Positions 9,068 to 18,222 are shown, counted from the first letter of the stretch. The stretch is DNA of 64,000 nucleotides from Streptomyces koelreuteriae (GCF_018604545.1 NZ_CP075896.1:8184001-8248000), one strand, 5' to 3'. The notes: generated by a model from the sequence alone, not told the origin. Numbers and translations are program-made.

Positions 9068-9760
9068 GTGCGGATCATGATCGCGGATGATGACGTGTCC
9101 ATCCGTGAGTCGCTGGAGCGGGTGCTCCAGGTCGAGGGTTACGACACCAGCACCGTCGCCAACGGTTTCGCCGTGCTCGACGGGGTCGGTGGGGCCGGCG
9201 GTGACACGCTGGATCTGCTGCTCCTCGACGTGATGATGCCCCGCCTCGGCGGGTTGGAGACCTGCCGGCGGTTGCGGGCCGCGGGTCAGGATCTGCCGGT
9301 GCTGATGCTGACCGCCCGTGACCAGGTCTCCGACCGGGTCGCGGGGCTGGACGCGGGCGCCGACGACTACCTGCCCAAGCCGTTCGCCACCGAGGAGTTA
9401 CTGGCCCGGGTGCGGGCCCTGCTGCGCCGGCGCACGCCGACCGACGAGGAGTCGCAGATCCTGTCGTTCGCCGACGTCCGGCTCGACCCCGACAGGTTCG
9501 AGGCGTGGCGGGGCGGGCGGCCGCTGCACCTGACCCGGACCGAGTTCTCCCTCCTGCAGGTCCTCATGTGCAACGCGACCCGGGTCGTGACCCGCGACGC
9601 GCTGTTCGAGGCGATCTGGGGCTTCGGCATGAGTTCCACCGCCAACAACCTCCAGGTGTACGTGAGCTACCTGCGTCGCAAGTTGGAGGCCGAGGGTGAG
9701 CCGCGATTGATCTACACGCTGCGCGGCCTGGGATACACGTTGCGGGAGACTCCTCCGTGA
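9068..9760 (+). CDS. OmpR-family response regulator
   Basis: A 230-residue regulator: receiver domain (1-118) with the acidic cluster DDD at 7-9, phosphoacceptor Asp54 (LLLLDVMMP), Thr82 and Lys104 (LPKPF), then a winged-helix DNA-binding domain (about 128-225) ending RLIYTLRGLGYTLRE. GTG start behind GGAAGGGGGCGGG. Its stop overlaps the next gene (GTGA), so it forms an operon with the kinase. Codon 111 is TTA (9398-9400), a rare bldA-type codon in streptomycetes, suggesting developmental limitation of its translation. Confidence 0.93.
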   Translation: MRIMIADDDVSIRESLERVLQVEGYDTSTVANGFAVLDGVGGAGGDTLDLLLLDVMMPRLGGLETCRRLRAAGQDLPVLMLTARDQVSDRVAGLDAGADDYLPKPFATEELLARVRALLRRRTPTDEESQILSFADVRLDPDRFEAWRGGRPLHLTRTEFSLLQVLMCNATRVVTRDALFEAIWGFGMSSTANNLQVYVSYLRRKLEAEGEPRLIYTLRGLGYTLRETPP

Positions 9761-11208
9761 GCAGGCCCGCCGCCCGGGAACCGCGCCGGCTGACCCGATG
9801 GTGGCGCCGGCGGTCCCTGCGGACCAGGCTGACGGTGATCGCGGCGACGGCCATCGCGGTCAGCGTGTTCGTGGCCTTCCAGGTGGCCAGCGAGCTACTG
9901 GGCTGGGAGCTGCAGGACACCGCCGAGAATCAGCTGCGCGCCGACTCCCGCGTCCTGGCGACGACCGCGGAGCGCGCCGGTCTGGCGCGGGTCCAGCTAC
10001 CGCCGTATCCCGGAGCCGGTCGGCTGGTGCGGGTCATCCTGCCCGACGGCTCGACCCGGACGCCGGCCGGCCAACCCGCGCTGCCCCCGGTCAGCGAGCA
10101 CGCCGGGCGCGTGGCGCAGGGCGCGTCGGCCGACCTGATGGAGTCGAACGACAGCGACGACGACGGCTACCTCATCTACACGCTGCGGGCGGGCGACGGC
10201 GCGGTCCAGGTGGCCCACGTCGCCGACGACAGCCCGATCAACCAGTTCGGGTTCGGCATGCTGCTGATCGGGCTGCTCTGCGTGGTCGGTGGCGCCCTTG
10301 TCGGGCGGACCGTGGCGCGGACCGGGCTGGCACCGATCGACCGGCTGACCGCCGCCGCGGTACGTGTCGCGCACACCCGGGAGCTCGACGCCGACATCCC
10401 GGATGAGGGCGGTGGGGAGATCCGGCGGCTGATCCAGTCGATCAACGACATGCTCGCCGCGCTCCGGGACTCCCGGCGGGCCCAGCGGCTGCTCGCCGAG
10501 GACGCCGCCCACGAGCTCAAGACCCCGCTCACCAGCCTGCGCCTCAACGTCGAGCTGCTGATCCGGCTCGATCAGCGCGGCACCCTGGACAGCGCACTGC
10601 CGGCGGAGAGCCGGACCCGGCTGCTCAACGATCTCGGCGCCCAGGTGGCCGAGTTGAGCACCCTTGTCGCCGAGCTGACCGACCTGGCGCGCGGTGACAT
10701 CAGCGACGAGAGCACCGAGCTGCTCGACCTCGCCGACGTGGTGGTGGCCGCCGCGACCCGGGCGCGTTCCCGCATGCCCGACATCGAGGTCGCGCTCGAT
10801 GTGACCTCTGTGTGGGTGAGCGGGCGTCCCGCTGCGCTCGAGCGGGCGGTGCTCAACCTCATCGACAACGCCGGCAAGTGGTCTCCCGCGGACCAGCCGG
10901 TCCAGGTCCGGCTGAGTGCCGAGGGCACGTCGGCGGTGCTCGAGGTCGACGACGCCGGGCCGGGCATCGACGCCGCCGACGTACCGCGGGTGTTCGACCG
11001 GTTCTACCGTGCCGACAGCGCCCGGGCGTTGCCGGGATCCGGTCTGGGGCTGTCGATCGTGCAGCGGGTCGTCGACGCCCACGGCGGCCGGGCCACCGTC
11101 GCCCGCTCCGCACGCGGTGGCGCGCTCCTTCGGGTCGACCTCCCGGCCGCGGCCCCGCCCGCCCCGATCGATCGGCTCACCACCGGGGATGACACCGCGG
11201 TTCGCTGA
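9757..11208 (+). CDS. Sensor histidine kinase partner of the OmpR-type regulator
   Basis: A 483-residue membrane kinase: cytoplasmic Arg-rich start, TM1 about 25-48, extracytoplasmic sensor about 49-163, TM2 about 164-184, HAMP, H-box EDAAHELKTPLTSLRL with phospho-acceptor His252, N-box LNLIDNAGKWS, and G-boxes DDAGPGI and GSGLGLSIV. The domain order is that of MprB/CseC-type kinases. It overlaps its regulator by four bases and is followed by a tandem repeat and a strong terminator. The neighbouring convergent MMPL exporter could be a target, but nothing in the sequence proves that. Confidence 0.93.
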   Translation: MSRPAAREPRRLTRWWRRRSLRTRLTVIAATAIAVSVFVAFQVASELLGWELQDTAENQLRADSRVLATTAERAGLARVQLPPYPGAGRLVRVILPDGSTRTPAGQPALPPVSEHAGRVAQGASADLMESNDSDDDGYLIYTLRAGDGAVQVAHVADDSPINQFGFGMLLIGLLCVVGGALVGRTVARTGLAPIDRLTAAAVRVAHTRELDADIPDEGGGEIRRLIQSINDMLAALRDSRRAQRLLAEDAAHELKTPLTSLRLNVELLIRLDQRGTLDSALPAESRTRLLNDLGAQVAELSTLVAELTDLARGDISDESTELLDLADVVVAAATRARSRMPDIEVALDVTSVWVSGRPAALERAVLNLIDNAGKWSPADQPVQVRLSAEGTSAVLEVDDAGPGIDAADVPRVFDRFYRADSARALPGSGLGLSIVQRVVDAHGGRATVARSARGGALLRVDLPAAAPPAPIDRLTTGDDTAVR

Positions 11209-11301
11209 CCCGCCCCGGCGGCGCGGCGCAGAACAAGGGACGGCGGCCCTCGGCATGGCCCCGCGCGGCTCACCGGCAGGGCAGGACACCGCGGTGCGCC
11301 G

Positions 11302-11501
11302 ACCTCAGCCCCGGCCGCACGGCCCGACCTCAGCCCCGGCCGCACGGCCCGACCTCAGCCCCGGCCGCACGGCCCGACCTCAGCCCCGGCCGCACGGCCC
11401 GACCTCAGCCCCGGCCGCACGGCCCGACCTCAGCCCCGGCCGCACGGCCCGACCCCAGCCCCGGCCGCACGGCCCGACCCCAGCCCCGGCCGCACGGCCC
11501 G
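11302..11501. repeat. 25-bp GC-rich tandem repeat, about eight copies
   Basis: Eight near-identical copies of a 25-base unit built around CCCCGGCCGCACGGCCC followed by GACCTCAG. The last copies vary (GACCCCAG). Each unit contains the small dyad GGCCG-CA-CGGCC. Because 25 is not a multiple of three, the array is not a protein repeat. It lies between the stop of the kinase gene and the shared terminator and may be a REP-like or transcript-end structure. Confidence 0.9.
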
Positions 11502-11551
11502 GCCGCGTGGCGCAGGAGACCAAAGGGCGGCGGCCGTCGGGCCCATGAGAA

Positions 11552-11586
11552 AGATCCGGGACGGGCCTGGGGCCCGTCCCGGATCT
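11552..11586. terminator. Strong bidirectional terminator
   Basis: A perfect 16-bp inverted repeat, AGATCCGGGACGGGCC, with a 3-base loop (TGG), placed between the convergent kinase (+) and MMPL (-) genes. It has no T run, which is common in high-GC actinobacteria. It would serve both strands. Confidence 0.85.
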
Positions 11587-11603
11587 CGTTCGTGCCGCCG
11601 CGC

Positions 11604-13754
11604 TCACCGTTGCAGCGCGGGCTCCTCGTCGTCGGCGAGCGGCTGTTGACCGTCCGGCAGCTCCGCCGCCGGCCGGGACAGCCGGCTCGGCCACCACATC
11701 CGCCGGTCGATCAGCAAGGTGAGGGCGGGCACCAGGACCGACCGCACCAGCAGGGCGTCGAGCAGCACGCCGAAGGCGACCAGGAACCCGACCTCCACCA
11801 GCATCACCAGCGGAAGTGTGACGAGGACCGCGAACGTGGCCGCCAGGACCAGGCCTGCCGAGGTGATGACGCCACCGGTGGCCGAGAGGGCTTTGAGCAT
11901 GCCCTCTCTGGTGCCGAGACGCACGGTCTCCTCCCGGGCCCGGCTGGCCAGGAAGATGTTGTAGTCGACGCCGAGCGCCACCAGGAACAGGAATGCCAGC
12001 AGCGGCACCGAATAGTCGATCCCCTTGAACCCGAGGATCGTGTCGAAGACGAATACGCTGCCGCCGAAGGCCGCGGCGAATGAGACGATCACGGTGGCCA
12101 TCAGGACCAGCGGGGCCAGGATCGCGCGCAGCAGCAGCCCGAGGACGATCAGGACGACGGCGAGCACCAGCGGGATCACCAGCTTCTCGTCGCGCTTGGT
12201 GGTCACCTCGGTGTCGAGGTTCTCCGCACTCGGCCCGCCGACGATCGCCTCCGCCCCGCTCACCGCGTGCACGGCGGTGCGCACCCTCTTGATCGTGTCG
12301 TACTCCGCGACGGTGTCCGGCGCGTCCTTCGGGAACACGGAGATGTTGGCCCAGCCACCGCTGGTCTGCTCCGGGACGGCCAGGGCCACACCGCGAGTGT
12401 CCTTGACGATGTCGAGCACCCGCTCTTGCTGCGCCGGTCGCGTGAGGACCGTCATCGGCTGGCCGCCGAGCTCCGGGAAGTGCTGGCGGAGAACGGTGAA
12501 GCCGGTGACCGACTCCGGCGCGGACAGGAACTGGTCCTGCTCCCGCAGGGCGCCGGTGTTGCCCGCCAGTCCGAGGGCGAGCACGCCGAGGACTCCGAGC
12601 GAGCCGAGCGTCGCCACCCACCGGCGGCGGCTGATGGCCGTGCCGAGCCGTCCCCACAGCCCCGGCTTCTCCTCCACGGCCGTGCTGAACCGCGGGATGG
12701 CCGGCCAGAAGATCCGCCTGCCGAGCACCACGAGCACTGCCGGGAACAGCGTCAGCATGGCCACCAGCGCGCACAGGATGCCGGCCGCGCCGATCGGGCC
12801 CAACCCGCTGGTGCTGTTCAGGTCCGCGACGAGCAGGCAGAGCAGGCCGGCGACCACGGTGGCCGCGGACGCGACGATGGCCGGCGCCGCCCCGCGGAGC
12901 GCGTGGACCATCGCGACCCGGACGTTCTCATGATGGTGCAGTGTCTCCCGATATCGAGCGATGAGCAGCAGCGCGTAGTCCGTGCCGACGCCGAATACCA
13001 GGATCGTCAGCAGCGCCGAGTTCTGGTCGTTGACCACGATGCCGAAGCCCTTGACGAGCAGGTAGACGGTCCCCATCGAGGTCAGTGCGGCCGCGCCCAC
13101 GGCCACCAGCGGGATGATCCACAACACCGGGCTGCGGTAGGTGAGAATGAGCAGGAGCGTGACGACGGCGATGGTGGTGAGGAGGACCTGCTCGTCGATG
13201 CCGTCGAAGACGGCGTCCATGTCGCCGTCGATCGCGCCCGGGCCGGTCACGTCGAGTTCCAGGCCCAAGGGGCGGTCCTTCGCGGCGTTACGCAACGGGC
13301 CGACGATGGCCTCCGGTTCGCCGTGGGTCGTGCTCACCTCGAGGGTGAACATCATCGCCTCGCGGTCGGTGGAGGGGCTCGTCGGTGAGCCCTCGTCGTC
13401 CTCGCCGGCCGCCGCCGTCGCCTTCGGCGGGTACCGCTTGGCAAGGGTTTCGTAGTGGCGCTCGACCGTCGCGCGGTCGGCGTCGGTCATGCCGCCGGCG
13501 CGGTGGTACACGAAGACGAACGTGTTGCTCTCACCGTCGGGGAGACTGTCCTCCAGCACCGCCACCTTGGTGGACTCGGCACTGGCCGGCAGGGTGTCCA
13601 CGGCGCTGTCGGTGGTGACCGAGCTCAGCTTTCCGCTCAGCGGCACCATGCCCGCCGCCAGCACCAGCCACAATCCGATCACTAACCACGGCACCCACCG
13701 GCCTGCCAACCGACCGGCCGGCGCTTCCCCGGACGGCGCTGCGTTGACTGCCAT
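11604..13754 (-). CDS. MMPL/RND-family membrane exporter
   Basis: A protein of about 716 residues with two similar halves, each one membrane helix, a large external loop and a block of five helices. The first half contains FGVGTDYALLLIARYRE and the second ALGVDYNIFLASRAREE; their buried Asp-Tyr pairs carry protons in MmpL transporters. It probably exports a lipid or hydrophobic small molecule. Start: the ATG at 13754, six bases after AGGAGG, is better placed than the GTG at 13757. No TetR-type regulator is adjacent. A shared terminator follows. Confidence 0.92.
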   Translation of the reverse strand: MAVNAAPSGEAPAGRLAGRWVPWLVIGLWLVLAAGMVPLSGKLSSVTTDSAVDTLPASAESTKVAVLEDSLPDGESNTFVFVYHRAGGMTDADRATVERHYETLAKRYPPKATAAAGEDDEGSPTSPSTDREAMMFTLEVSTTHGEPEAIVGPLRNAAKDRPLGLELDVTGPGAIDGDMDAVFDGIDEQVLLTTIAVVTLLLILTYRSPVLWIIPLVAVGAAALTSMGTVYLLVKGFGIVVNDQNSALLTILVFGVGTDYALLLIARYRETLHHHENVRVAMVHALRGAAPAIVASAATVVAGLLCLLVADLNSTSGLGPIGAAGILCALVAMLTLFPAVLVVLGRRIFWPAIPRFSTAVEEKPGLWGRLGTAISRRRWVATLGSLGVLGVLALGLAGNTGALREQDQFLSAPESVTGFTVLRQHFPELGGQPMTVLTRPAQQERVLDIVKDTRGVALAVPEQTSGGWANISVFPKDAPDTVAEYDTIKRVRTAVHAVSGAEAIVGGPSAENLDTEVTTKRDEKLVIPLVLAVVLIVLGLLLRAILAPLVLMATVIVSFAAAFGGSVFVFDTILGFKGIDYSVPLLAFLFLVALGVDYNIFLASRAREETVRLGTREGMLKALSATGGVITSAGLVLAATFAVLVTLPLVMLVEVGFLVAFGVLLDALLVRSVLVPALTLLIDRRMWWPSRLSRPAAELPDGQQPLADDEEPALQR

Positions 13755-13840
13755 CACTGGCCTCCTACATACGCGTTACATCGCTTGTCTGGACGCCTAC
13801 TTCGTACCGAGCGAACCTGAGGCGACTGTTAATACGGTGC

Positions 13841-13984
13841 TCAGGCCGGTTGGCCGAACCATGTGCCCAGCGCACGCACCAGCGTGGTGGCGTCGAGGTC
13901 CTGCCCGGGAGGCAAGGCTCAGGCGACACAGCCGTCGGGCCGGATGAGTAACGCGTCGACGTCCACCCGGTCCGTGCGGGCGGT
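13841..13984 (-). pseudogene. C-terminal tail of an FAD-dependent aromatic monooxygenase
   Basis: Reading the minus strand gives VDVDALLIRPDGCVA, an in-frame TGA at 13919-13921, then ALPPGQDLDATTLVRALGTW and a normal stop. This is the conserved C-terminal end (ALLVRPDGYVAWA...) of PheA/TetX/Rox-type hydroxylases, with the expected Trp codon mutated to stop and everything upstream gone. It is a relic about 48 codons long. Confidence 0.6.
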
Positions 13985-14048
13985 CGTTGTACTTCAGGAC
14001 TCTCCGCCGATCGGTGCGGGGCACTCACGGCAGTTCGCCGGTGGAGAG

Positions 14049-14907
14049 TCACACCGGTTCCGGCAGGTCCGTGAGCGTGAGTTCGGCCGGGTCGACCATG
14101 GCGGTGATCTCGGTGATGCGGCCGTCGGTGACGGTGAAGGCGAGCAGGGACAGCGGGGTGCCGTCCTCGTTCCAGGCAATGACGCCGGGGCGCCCGTTGA
14201 CGGTCGCCGCATGTCCGTGGGCCGTGCCGCCGGCCACTCGGGCGCGGCCGGTGACCCTGGTGGCCCCGATGGTGACGAAACGTCCGCCGGGGGTGTGGAC
14301 GGTGAACTCCACCTCGGGGTGGAGGACTTCCAGCAGCCGTTCGAACCGGCCCTCGCGGGCCGCGGCCAAGAACGCCCCGACCACCTCGCGTTGGTGCTGT
14401 CGGTCGCTTGCCGACTGCCGCGCCGCCTGCACCTTCCGGCGGGCGCGGCTGGTGAGCATCTTGGTCGCGTCGGTGGACCGACCTGCCGGGGACGGTGCTG
14501 ATCTCCCCGTGGGGCACGGCGAACACGTCGTGCAGCACGAACGCCAGGCGCTCGTCGGGGCGCAGCGAGTCCAGGACCGTCAACAGCGCCAGGCCCACCG
14601 AGTCGCCCAGTGCCACAAGCTCTTCCGGAGCCGGGCCATCGTCGAGCGTCACGGTGAGTTCGGGCGGCCGGTCGTCGAGGGGAACTGTCGGGCGCGTGCG
14701 GCCCGAGCGTAGAAGATCGAGGCTGATGCGGCCGACCATGGTGGTCAGCCAGCCGCCGAGATTGTCGATGGCGTCGGCGTCCTGGCGGGACAGACGCAGC
14801 CACGCCTCCTGTACGACGTCGTCCGCGTCGGCGTGCGAGCCGAGCACGCAGTAGGCAACGGCTGTGAGCCGGTCGCTGTGCGCCTCGAAGGCCTCGGCGA
14901 TCGGATC
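14049..14907 (-). pseudogene. sigJ: ECF41-type sigma factor (SigJ-like), frameshifted and lacking its start
   Basis: Sigma region 2 is clear (DPIAEAFEAHSDRLTAVAYC, then ADADDVVQEAWLRL) and region 4 begins in the same frame (LRPDERLAFVLHDVFAVPHG). Near 14478-14490 one extra base shifts the rest (MLTSRARRKVQAARQ and the SnoaL-like C-terminal domain, 14049-14459) into another frame. No start codon lies near the true N-terminus; the frame runs back into the antisense of the ahpD-like gene. ECF41 factors carry this C-terminal SnoaL-like domain and usually sit beside a carboxymuconolactone decarboxylase/oxidoreductase gene, as here. Confidence 0.85.
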
Positions 14908-15342
14908 GGCACCGACAACCCCGGCGTGTGGAAAGCGGTCGGGGACCTGCAGAAGGCGATCGCCGCCGGGGGCGTCGACCCGAAGCTGCTTGCGCTGGTC
15001 CACCTGCGCGCCAGCCAGATCAACACCTGCTCGGCGTGCGTCCACGCCGGTGTCGCCGGAGGGAAGAAGGCCGGTGACACCGACGAGCGGCTGCACAACG
15101 TAGCGGCGTGGCGTGAGGCTCCGTTCTACACCCATGCGGAGCGCGCGGCACTGGCGCCGGCCGAGGCCGCCACCCGGCTGCAGGACGGTGCGGAGGGAGT
15201 CACCGACGAGATCTGGGAAGAGGTCAACGCCCATTTCACTGAGGAGCAGCTCGGCGCGATCAACTTGGAGATCGCGCTGACCAACTTCTTCAACAGGATC
15301 AACCGCACCATCAAGGAACCGGACGGCCAGACCTGGCGCTGA
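14908..15342 (+). pseudogene. AhpD/carboxymuconolactone decarboxylase-like gene, 5'-truncated
   Basis: From DNPGVWKAVGDLQKAIAAGG onward the sequence is a good AhpD-fold protein with the CxxC...H redox motif (NTCSACVHAG) and a normal C-terminus (LTNFFNRINRTIKEPDG). The first roughly twenty to forty residues of the family are missing. The frame is open upstream to 14833, but that part is the antisense of sigJ. It is the usual genomic partner of ECF41 sigma factors; here the two genes are joined head to head with the promoter region deleted. A chimeric 169-residue product is conceivable. Confidence 0.7.
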
Positions 15343-15356
15343 GCCCAGCGCGGCAT

Positions 15357-16379
15357 TCAGTACTGCTCGGTCTCCATAAAAGGCCCGTTCTCGTCGTCGT
15401 GTGCACCGAAGGCGTCGGCTGCAGCGGTCGGGTCGATTCCGGGCGGGCTGTCCTTGAGGCCCAGGCCCATGCCGGCCAGTTTGGCCTTGATCTCGTCAAT
15501 GGACTTCGTACCGAAGTTGCGGATGTCGAGCAGGTCCGCCTCGGAACGCGCCATGAGCTCACCCACGGAGTGGATGCCCTCGCGCTTGAGGCAGTTGTAG
15601 GAGCGGACCGTGAGGTCGAGCTGCTCGATCGGCAGCGCCAAGTCGGCGGCCAGGGCGGCGTCCGTCGGGGACGGGCCTACGTCGATGCCCTCGGCGTCGA
15701 TGTTGAGCTCACGGGCCAGACCGAACAGCTCGACCAGGGTCTTGCCGGCCGACGCCATGGCGTCACGCGGACGCATGGCCTGCTTGGTCTCGACGTCGAC
15801 GATCAGCTTGTCGAAGTCGGTCCGCTGCTCGACACGCGTGGCCTCGACCTTGTACGTGACCTTGAGCACCGGCGAGTAGATCGAGTCGACCGGGATCCGG
15901 CCGATCTCCTGGCCGACCTGCTTGTTCTGCACGGCGGAGACATAGCCGCGGCCACGCTCGACCGTCAGCTCCATCTCCAGCTTGCCCTTGCCGTTGAGCG
16001 TGGCGAGGACGAGGTCGGGGTTGTGCACCTCGACACCGGCCGGGGGCGCGATGTCGGCGGCGGTGACCAGACCCGGGCCCTGCTTGCGCAGGTACATCAC
16101 GACCGGCTCGTCGTGCTCCGAGGAGACGACCAGCTGCTTGATGTTGAGGATCAGGTCGGTGACGTCCTCCTTGACGCCCGGCACGGTGGTGAACTCGTGC
16201 AGGACACCGTCGATGCGGATGGACGTGACCGCCGCACCCGGGATCGAGGACAGCAGGGTCCGGCGCAGGGAGTTGCCGAGGGTGTAGCCGAAGCCCGGCT
16301 CCAGCGGCTCGATCACGAACCGGGAGCGGAATTCGTCGACGACCTCTTCGGCCAGGGATGGACGCTGAGCGATCAGCAC
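15357..16379 (-). CDS. rpoA: RNA polymerase alpha subunit, solitary (extra-operonic) copy
   Basis: A complete 340-residue alpha subunit. The N-terminal domain (1-235) contains FVIEPLEPGFGYTLGNSLRR and SSIPGAAVTSIRIDGVLHEF, used for assembly and beta/beta' contacts. The C-terminal domain (about 250-315) contains RSYNCLKREGIHSVGELMAR, which contacts UP-element DNA and activators. GTG start, with GGAGG nine bases upstream. The streptomycete rpoA normally lies between rpsD and rplQ; neither is present here, and the neighbours are decayed genes. This is therefore probably a second alpha gene rather than the housekeeping one, or the housekeeping one has moved. Confidence 0.93.
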   Translation of the reverse strand: MLIAQRPSLAEEVVDEFRSRFVIEPLEPGFGYTLGNSLRRTLLSSIPGAAVTSIRIDGVLHEFTTVPGVKEDVTDLILNIKQLVVSSEHDEPVVMYLRKQGPGLVTAADIAPPAGVEVHNPDLVLATLNGKGKLEMELTVERGRGYVSAVQNKQVGQEIGRIPVDSIYSPVLKVTYKVEATRVEQRTDFDKLIVDVETKQAMRPRDAMASAGKTLVELFGLARELNIDAEGIDVGPSPTDAALAADLALPIEQLDLTVRSYNCLKREGIHSVGELMARSEADLLDIRNFGTKSIDEIKAKLAGMGLGLKDSPPGIDPTAAADAFGAHDDENGPFMETEQY

Positions 16380-16825
16380 GGGGTGTTGCCTCCAGTGATT
16401 TCGCGCCCGCTAGTGGCGCTGTGGATAAGTGAAGGGTACGAGGCGATACGAGTCTCCGCAGGCGCCGAACCGCCCTCGGCCAGGAGGTTGCGAGCCTTGC
16501 CCCCGCCGACCGGGCCCGGCTCGTGCACGTCGACCAGTGCTGCCCGGCATCTACGGGGCCTCGATGCCGACTGCGCGGCCAGGTGCTCGACCACCGGCAC
16601 GGCACCGATCGCGGGTCCTCCAGGAACAGGCCGACGTACCGCTCCGGCATCATGCAGCGCCGAGCGACCGAGCAGGCCCCGCTCGCGGCGGCCACGAAGT
16701 GTGATGACCGGGAGAGCATGGAAATGCTGATGAGTGCAGGGCCTTGTCGCGAGCTGGACAGCGCACGCTCAATGCCGAGTGCACCATCCTGACGTGGTGC
16801 CCGCCAGCCGGGCCCGTCGGCAGTC
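16380..16825. other. About 450 bp upstream of rpoA without a recognisable gene
   Basis: Frames on both strands are short or of poor quality; a minus-strand stretch around MMPERYVGLFLEDPRSVP does not match a family I know. It must contain the promoter of the solitary rpoA unless that gene is silent. No ribosomal-protein remnant (rpsD, rpsK, rpsM) was found here, so the copy was not moved together with its usual upstream neighbours. Confidence 0.4.
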
Positions 16826-17545
16826 TCAACCTCGAAGCTCAGCAGTCTTCCGCGGATCGTCCGCCAGAATGCGGGCCGCGAGCTGTCGTGCCTGCTCCTC
16901 CACGGGCTGATCGTGCGTGACGAACAATTCGTACCCGTAGGAACACGCACGCTCCCCAGGAGCCTGGAGGACCTCGTGGAACTCGACATCGACCCCCTCG
17001 GGGCTGGTGAACTCCTCGGGGATGTCGGGCTCCGCGCGTCGTGGCCATACACCCGTGAGAACGCAGCCCCATTGCTCGAACCAGCCGCTGTCGGTAAGGG
17101 TCTGCTCCAGCAGGCGGGCAACGGTGTCCACCGGCTCTTCCCAGCTGCGGTCCGCTGCAGCCCGCGCGAGTTCGGCTTCGTACTGGGCGGCATCGAAGCG
17201 GATGTCCGCAGGCACGGCAGTGACGTCGCTGGTGTTCTCCCAGGCGTCCCAGATCACCCGGTCGCCCTCGCGGCGCATGGTGACGTACAGGGCGCCGCAG
17301 CAGCCGGCGGTGCAGGGCGGCTCGGTGATCATGACTCTGCGCGGCTCCTTCGTGACCGTCAGCGGCCAGCTCTCGGCCGGGCCTGTCCAGTGTCGGCAAT
17401 TGGGTGCCACCCCTTCCGGGTGGACGCCCTCCAGAACGTCTACGCCGTCAATCAGGGGTCGTACCTCGGCCCATGGATCCGCCGCCCAGTCGTCCGGGAT
17501 CCTGTGCCGCAAAGTCAAGGTGCTGATCGCCATCTGATCGGTCAT
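16826..17545 (-). CDS. Hypothetical protein, about 239 aa
   Basis: Begins MTDQMAISTLTLRHRIPDDW if the ATG at 17545 is used; a longer frame to 17569 and a shorter one from 17533 are possible, and none has a clear ribosome binding site. The middle has a Cys-rich motif, PCTAGCCGALYVTMRREGD, followed by WDAWENTSD. The protein is soluble and acidic and I do not recognise it. The codon pattern is normal for the genome. Confidence 0.6.
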   Translation of the reverse strand: MTDQMAISTLTLRHRIPDDWAADPWAEVRPLIDGVDVLEGVHPEGVAPNCRHWTGPAESWPLTVTKEPRRVMITEPPCTAGCCGALYVTMRREGDRVIWDAWENTSDVTAVPADIRFDAAQYEAELARAAADRSWEEPVDTVARLLEQTLTDSGWFEQWGCVLTGVWPRRAEPDIPEEFTSPEGVDVEFHEVLQAPGERACSYGYELFVTHDQPVEEQARQLAARILADDPRKTAELRG

Positions 17546-17662
17546 CCACACATGATCGGCGGACGCCACGCAGCCGCATACTCATTTCCGGCCGTGATCA
17601 GCCTCGACTCCTGGAGTGTGTGGGCACCGTGAGCCGGAGTCGGTGCACGTCGTGGGCGCCCG

Positions 17663-18184
17663 TCACCCGTCCAAAGACCTGAGAATCCCCACCGATTCGC
17701 GGATCTTCGGGTGACGGTACAGCTCCCGCAGGCGCAGGGGTGTGACGCCGCGGGTGCGTTGGGCGGCGGCGATGCGGACGGCGAAGAGGGAGTTGCCGCC
17801 GAGTTCGAACAAGTCATCGTCCGGGCCGACCGGGACGCCGAGGACGTCGCTCCAGATCTCCGTGAGCGTCATGGTGAGGTCATCGGTGGCGGGGAGCATG
17901 TAGTCGGGCAAGACACCTGCGTCCCGTTCGCGGATCGTGGTGGGGTCGGCCCCGGGCGACAGGACCACGTAGGCGTCCATCGTGGCCGTGGCGGCATCGG
18001 TCGGGTCGTCGCGGAGTACCACGACGGCCGCGGTGCGCACGTCGGGGTCCTCCAGCAGGAGGCGGGCGAGTTCGGTGACGCGGCGGCGTTCGGCGAGCGG
18101 GTCCCTGGACGGAACGGGGACGTCCTCGATCCACAGCCCCTGCGTGCCGGTGGGTTGCTGGGAGGGGGCCGGGCGGACGCGCAT
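17663..18184 (-). pseudogene. NRPS fragment: end of an adenylation domain plus carrier domain
   Basis: The C-terminal end of an adenylation domain (IRERDAGVLPDYMLPATDDL) is followed by a complete peptidyl-carrier domain with the phosphopantetheine serine in DDDLFELGGNSLFAVRIAAA. The large catalytic part of the A domain and any condensation domain are missing. No ribosome binding site stands before the ATG at 18184. A stand-alone carrier protein is not excluded, but the truncated A-domain tail suggests a relic of an NRPS gene. Confidence 0.65.
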
Positions 18185-18222
18185 CGCGTGACAGCGGAAC
18201 CGGAGACCGCAGTGGCCTCGAG

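Noticed and set aside
11302..11501. CRISPR array
   Set aside because: Units are contiguous 25-bp tandem repeats without spacers and there are no cas genes nearby.
12267..13388. 373-codon plus-strand frame opposite the MMPL gene
   Set aside because: Shadow of the exporter; low-complexity Arg/Gly composition.
15357..16379. rpoA as part of the normal ribosomal-protein operon
   Set aside because: No rpsD, rpsK, rpsM or rplQ sequence lies on either side.
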